Source: a bacterium (GTDB lineage Bacteria > Patescibacteriota > Patescibacteriia > Veblenbacterales > UBA10138). Taken from it: a DNA stretch of 41,256 nt. This document shows positions 37,211-41,256 of the stretch, in pieces. The position numbers were made by a program, and so were the translations under genes. The notes beneath the pieces are model-generated. The model was given only the letters and a program-made list of their open reading frames with translations. It was not told the DNA's origin and ran no database searches. The stretch is taken from contig JAGVEX010000013.1 in the NCBI GenBank assembly GCA_020057885.1, positions 1-41,256 of the forward strand, in the 5' to 3' direction. Positions within the stretch are counted from its first letter, which is position 1; each line of letters starts with the position of its first letter.

Positions 37211-37453
37211 TTAACTCTCATGAATGGTTTGTATTTTCCATGGGTTTTTATTATCAACGTTGAGAGTTTCGTGTCTTGCGCGTAATTCTATTTTTAACTC
37301 GATTTTAGATTCATCAAGTTTAATCTCAGTTAGCAGTACTCGGCTATAAATAATCCCTCCTCCCCCTTGTAGTGTTACAATACGTTTCTCAACATTATTT
37401 TTTTGTTCCTGCCAATATTTGTACAGAGCATCATACCCATTATTAGAGCTTAT
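37211..37453 (-). CDS. 80-codon ORF with apparent ATA start (or a gene with a lost start)
   Basis: ISSNNGYDALYKYWQEQKNNVEKRIVTLQGGGGIIYSRVLLTEIKLDESKIELKIELRARHETLNVDNKNPWKIQTIHES*; SD GGAAAGGGG 5 nt upstream of ATA; TTGACT-type -35 upstream. Confidence 0.45.
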   Translation of the reverse strand: MSSNNGYDALYKYWQEQKNNVEKRIVTLQGGGGIIYSRVLLTEIKLDESKIELKIELRARHETLNVDNKNPWKIQTIHES

Positions 37454-37674
37454 TTTTACCCCTTTCCAGTATAGTTAGTGGATAGTTTAAAACGAACGAT
37501 TTTAATTTAGATATATCTTATAGGTTTTGAATAAGAAGTCAAGAGCCGTTGTTTTGGTTTTATGCCGGGCGTGATATTTTTGGAATTATTTCAGTTAATC
37601 AACGGCTATGGCTTTTTGGTAAATAAAAAAAGGGGCCGTACCATTAAGGTCGTGCCCATAGCATAAATTTGACT

Positions 37675-37902
37675 TTATTTCCAGATTTCCATTTTTATAG
37701 TTATCAAGCAAACAATGCTAACTATTACCACGATTAAATCGAGAAATATTGTTACCATGGTAATGTAAAAGTTTCGTTTGGAGGTCTCTTGAAATTTTTT
37801 AGCCCGAATATCACGGACCAGTTTAATGGCGATAAAAATGGCAGGAATGTTAATAGCTGCCAAGATAATATAACTCATTAAGAGAGTAGTATGCGTTATC
37901 AT
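37675..37902 (-). CDS. Small two-TM membrane protein
   Basis: 75 aa, two hydrophobic helices. Confidence 0.55.
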   Translation of the reverse strand: MITHTTLLMSYIILAAINIPAIFIAIKLVRDIRAKKFQETSKRNFYITMVTIFLDLIVVIVSIVCLITIKMEIWK

Positions 37903-38040
37903 AATTTTGTCCTTTTTATTTATTTTAGTTATGTGATTTACAGTTCTCTGTTAGGTACTATAAAAAGCACCCACCAGAGAACTGTAAATTTTTATTAAAG
38001 AACAATACAATATAGCTTACTCAATTACATTTGTCAATCT

Positions 38041-38883
38041 TTAAAATAAACGTAAAGTTAAAACGCGTGGGCGATCTGATAGATCTGTGGTAATAATAAC
38101 CTTGTTTTTTAGGAATATTTGAGAAATAATATCTTTTAGATTATTTAAAGTGGAGGGATGTATTTCAATCATTAAAAAATTAGGACGCTTTTCTTGGGGC
38201 AGTTGAGCTAGCTGTTTTAGAAGCTCGCGATAATGCTTTAACCCATCTTGCCCGCTTATTAAAGCACCCCGTGGTTCAAATGTAATTTCACCTTTGTATT
38301 CGTTGGGTAAAAGATAGGGGAGATTGGCTATAATTAAAGTTTGTGGTGAAAGAATATTTAGTATGGGATTTAAAATATCTCCGTGTATAAAATTTACTTT
38401 TGAGTCCAAAGAGTAGAGTTTGGCGTTTTTTTGAGCAGTATGAAGCGCGGAGCGAGAAATATCGGTAGCATAAACTTTAAGCTGTGGAGTCTCGAGCGCT
38501 AAAGTAACAGCTATGCAACCACTGCCAGTACCAACATCGACTATGGTATTGATATTATTGTTTTGAATTATTTTTAAAGCTTCTGCTATTAATATTTCGG
38601 TATCGGGACGGGGGATAAGAGTATGTTTAGTAACAAAAAATTCACGGCCGTAAAATTCTTTGTGGCCGGTTAAATAAGCTACTGGATAGCCTAATTTCCG
38701 TTTAAATACTAGCCGGAAATATAATAATAGATGGAATAGTGAGATTGATTTGTTGGTGTTCGCTATTAATTCACTGCGTGATATTTTTAATACTTTAGTC
38801 AAAAGCACCTCCACATCAAGACGAGGGGAGGCGCTGTGGTTAATTAATTTACTGCCGTTTATTAAAGCTTTATTTATTATCAT
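38041..38883 (-). CDS. prmC: Peptide chain release factor N5-glutamine methyltransferase
   Basis: [36 protein letters not shown] (NPPY variant NLPY). Confidence 0.92.
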   Translation of the reverse strand: MIINKALINGSKLINHSASPRLDVEVLLTKVLKISRSELIANTNKSISLFHLLLYFRLVFKRKLGYPVAYLTGHKEFYGREFFVTKHTLIPRPDTEILIAEALKIIQNNNINTIVDVGTGSGCIAVTLALETPQLKVYATDISRSALHTAQKNAKLYSLDSKVNFIHGDILNPILNILSPQTLIIANLPYLLPNEYKGEITFEPRGALISGQDGLKHYRELLKQLAQLPQEKRPNFLMIEIHPSTLNNLKDIISQIFLKNKVIITTDLSDRPRVLTLRLF

Positions 38884-39928
38884 CGGTTTGATTCTTAAGC
38901 TCTGTAATAATAGGCGCTAAATCACCATCCATAATACCGGGCAGGTTGTGCCAATTATTTTTAACACGGTGGTCGGTTAGCCTATCCTGTGGGAAATTAT
39001 AGGTGCGAATTTTTTCGGAACGCTCGCCAGAGCCTATTTGCGAACGACGCGAATCGCCACGTTCCTGATGCAATTTGGCTTTTTCCAAAGCTAATAAACG
39101 AGAACGCAACACGGTTAAGGCTTTTTCCCTATTTTGTTTTTGCGAACGTTCATCTTGGCAGATAACAGTAAGGCCAGTAGCAATGTGTACTATACGTATA
39201 GCGGAATAAGTAGTATTTACACTTTGGCCGCCATGACCAGAAGAGGTGGTGGCCTCTATTTTAATGTCTTCTGGTTTGATATTTAAATCAACTTCTTCGG
39301 CTTCAGGCAACACCGCTACAGTGATTGTGGAAGTATGAACACGACCGTTTTTTTCGGTAGCTGGAACCCTTTGTACGCGATGCACGCCGCTCTCGTATTT
39401 GAGATGAGAATATACGCGCGAGCCTCTTATTTCAAAAATTATTTCTTTGTAGCCCCCTAAATCGCTGCGACTTTCTGAAATCACTTGAACATGCCAACTC
39501 ATACGTTCGGCATAACGGGCATACATACGATATAGTTCAGCGGCAAATAAAGCCGCTTCGTCGCCGCCGGTGCCAGCGCGTATTTCCATGATAGTATTTT
39601 TGGCGTCCATGGGGTCGGAAGGCTCGAGCAGCTCTTTAAGTTCAGCCTCAAGTTCAGTTAATTTTTTCTTTACCGTTTCCATTTCAACTTCAGCCATATT
39701 TCTTAAATCGATTTCGTTTTCTGTGCGTAGTGTATTTTGTAAATGCGCCAGCTCGGCCATAAGTTGGCCATGCTTATCAGCGAGATTTAAAATTTCTGAA
39801 AGTTCATGGTGTTCACGATTTAATTTTGTTAATTCTGGCATATCAGACAATACCTCAGAGCTTTGTAGTTTTTGCTCCAGCTCGGTAAGGCGGTTTTTAA
39901 TTTTTGCCAAGTGTTGAGTAAAATCCAT
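38870..39928 (-). CDS. prfA: Peptide chain release factor 1
   Basis: [21 protein letters not shown] in [20 protein letters not shown]. Confidence 0.96.
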   Translation of the reverse strand: MDFTQHLAKIKNRLTELEQKLQSSEVLSDMPELTKLNREHHELSEILNLADKHGQLMAELAHLQNTLRTENEIDLRNMAEVEMETVKKKLTELEAELKELLEPSDPMDAKNTIMEIRAGTGGDEAALFAAELYRMYARYAERMSWHVQVISESRSDLGGYKEIIFEIRGSRVYSHLKYESGVHRVQRVPATEKNGRVHTSTITVAVLPEAEEVDLNIKPEDIKIEATTSSGHGGQSVNTTYSAIRIVHIATGLTVICQDERSQKQNREKALTVLRSRLLALEKAKLHQERGDSRRSQIGSGERSEKIRTYNFPQDRLTDHRVKNNWHNLPGIMDGDLAPIITELKNQTDDNK

Positions 39929-40000
39929 AATAGTTATGGGATTTATAAAAATGATACAAAACTCCCCACGCTTAAAAAGTCGTGGGGAGAGCTAGAGTAT

Positions 40001-40252
40001 TTACTTAGAGCTAGAAGCTTTTTTGCTGATTTTCTTTTTAGTGGCCTCTTGCGTGCGAACAGCACGTTTTTTAAAGCGATCAACGCGTCCGGCAGTATCA
40101 ACCAGCTTTTGTTTGCCAGTGAAAAATGGATGGCAAGCAGAACAAATTTCCACATGAAGCTCCTCTACAGTGGAGCCAGTAGTAAAAGTATGGCCACAGG
40201 CGCAAATAACCTTGGCTTTAGGATAATAGTTGGGGTGAGTATCTTTTTTCAT
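40001..40252 (-). CDS. rpmE: 50S ribosomal protein L31 (Cys+ form)
   Basis: [23 protein letters not shown]...[26 protein letters not shown]. Confidence 0.94.
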   Translation of the reverse strand: MKKDTHPNYYPKAKVICACGHTFTTGSTVEELHVEICSACHPFFTGKQKLVDTAGRVDRFKKRAVRTQEATKKKISKKASSSK

Positions 40253-40275
40253 AAGTGCGTTTATTGTAGCAGGTC

Positions 40276-40330
40276 TTGACAAAACCGTCAAGATGGACTA
40301 TACTAAATTGTTACTTTATTATAGTAACAA
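40276..40330 (+). promoter_or_regulatory. Promoter with overlapping downstream inverted repeat
   Basis: TTGACA (40276-40281)-17-TATACT (40299-40304), then TTGTTACT-N7-AGTAACAA (40308-40330). Confidence 0.7.
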
Positions 40331-40395
40331 ATAAACAAAATCCCTAAATAATAGGGGAAAAATCAAAAACAATTCTTTAACAGAAAGGAACAGCC

Positions 40396-41082
40396 ATGTC
40401 AAAATCACAACATGGAACAGCCTTCTCAACCAAGCTTGGGACGGTGATCACTGCCATTATTACGGCAGTATGTACAGCGGTTAAGGATTTTTCCATAGCC
40501 GATATTATTGAGTCGTTTGACAATCAAGGCGAAAAATTAACCCAGCATCTCCGCCTAGTGCTTACAGCGATGATTACCAAAAAAAATTTAGTGCTTGAAG
40601 ATATTCAAGTACAGGCAACTAAGTTATTGGAAGTAATCAGTTCGATTAACGTCACTGCCGTCACAAAGTTTGTTGCTCGCGACCACTTTAAAGTAGGTAA
40701 CTCCGACGGTGTTAAGTTCTCCTATATCGGAGAAAACTTTCAAAAGAAGTTTCTTCCCAAAATTGAGGAGAATATTGCGGCCGCTATAATACGAGTGTAT
40801 AAACTTTTAGTGGGGTTGTTAGATCCGGAGATTATGACCGCACTTGGCCCTAATCGTCAAATTTCCCTCGCCCATTTATGGGAGATGCTTAAACTACAGC
40901 CTAACGGTGAAGTTGGGGCACTCTTAACTGATGGTAACTGGAATATATTCTATATTCCCGATATAGATGGAAATCTCTGGGCCGTGTACGTGCGCTGGTA
41001 CGGCGCTGGTTGGATCGTCCGGGCCTACTCCGTTGACTATCCGAGCAGGTGGGATGCTGGCTACCGGGTGTTTGGCTGCTGA
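40396..41082 (+). CDS. Candidate DGR target (variable) protein
   Basis: C-terminus GNWNIFYIPDIDGNLWAVYVRWYGAGWIVRAYSVDYPSRWDAGYRVFGC: Trp/Gly scaffold interleaved with NNY-type codons. Confidence 0.65.
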   Translation: MSKSQHGTAFSTKLGTVITAIITAVCTAVKDFSIADIIESFDNQGEKLTQHLRLVLTAMITKKNLVLEDIQVQATKLLEVISSINVTAVTKFVARDHFKVGNSDGVKFSYIGENFQKKFLPKIEENIAAAIIRVYKLLVGLLDPEIMTALGPNRQISLAHLWEMLKLQPNGEVGALLTDGNWNIFYIPDIDGNLWAVYVRWYGAGWIVRAYSVDYPSRWDAGYRVFGC

Positions 41083-41113
41083 TTCTTAGAAACTAAGACA
41101 CCAAAAAGAAACT

Positions 41114-41164
41114 AAGACCCTTTGAAACTTTGTAATAATACAAAGTATCGGAGGGTCTTTTTAT
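41114..41164. terminator. Terminator
   Basis: AAGACCCT...AGGGTCTTTTT with inner ACTTTG/CAAAGT. Confidence 0.75.
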
Positions 41165-41169
41165 TTAAT

Positions 41170-41256
41170 GTCGCAGAATACTCCAGCCTTTTAAGGCTGG
41201 AGATGAATGCGACACCACTCCGAGCGTTAGCGAGGATATGCTAAATTTGAGGCATG
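41170..41256. mobile_element. Probable IS200/IS605-family element end (partial)
   Basis: Bulged hairpin TCGCA-gaata-CTCCAGCCTTTTAAGGCTGGAG-atgaa-TGCGA with the 'hairpin + GATGAATG' look of IS200/IS605 ends; possible ORF start at 41238. Confidence 0.45.

Noticed and set aside
1-41256. CRISPR array
   Set aside because: No regularly spaced direct repeats of suitable length and no cas genes seen.
40396-41256. Complete DGR cassette
   Set aside because: No reverse transcriptase, accessory gene or template repeat is visible within the window.

Overview
The window is about 41 kb of low-GC DNA with gene content and intergenic style typical of a Patescibacteria/CPR-like genome (inference; not verified by search). 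Core genes: greA, rarA, secE-nusG-rplK-rplA, dcd, a dNMP-kinase-like gene, dut, a purine nucleoside phosphorylase, thyA, folA, tdk, tmk, gatB, miaA, thrS, dnaE, a rodA/ftsW-type gene, rplY, prmC, prfA and rpmE, plus one tRNA-Pro(CGG). Between them are many single-gene accessory cassettes with their own promoter, SD and terminator. Main observations: (1) a 69-bp element bounded by GTGGAACA/TGTTCCAC occurs twice, each copy exactly 5 bp upstream of a TTGACA-17-TATNAT promoter; (2) one copy drives a ~330-nt, apparently highly structured leader (16-bp long-range stem, UUCG hairpin, and a three-way junction whose two loops are 7-nt complements) ahead of an orphan protein; (3) a T-box-like leader for thrS on the minus strand, with an ACC specifier in a 7-nt loop; (4) a terminal ORF that looks like a diversity-generating-retroelement (DGR) target with a C-terminal variable region, no RT in the window; (5) an HtrA-fold protein lacking its catalytic triad; (6) a protein with a T9SS/Por-type C-terminal sorting signature, unexpected here; (7) a 38-bp perfect palindrome; (8) an 80-codon ORF with promoter and SD but an apparent ATA start; (9) IS200/IS605-like sequence at both window edges.
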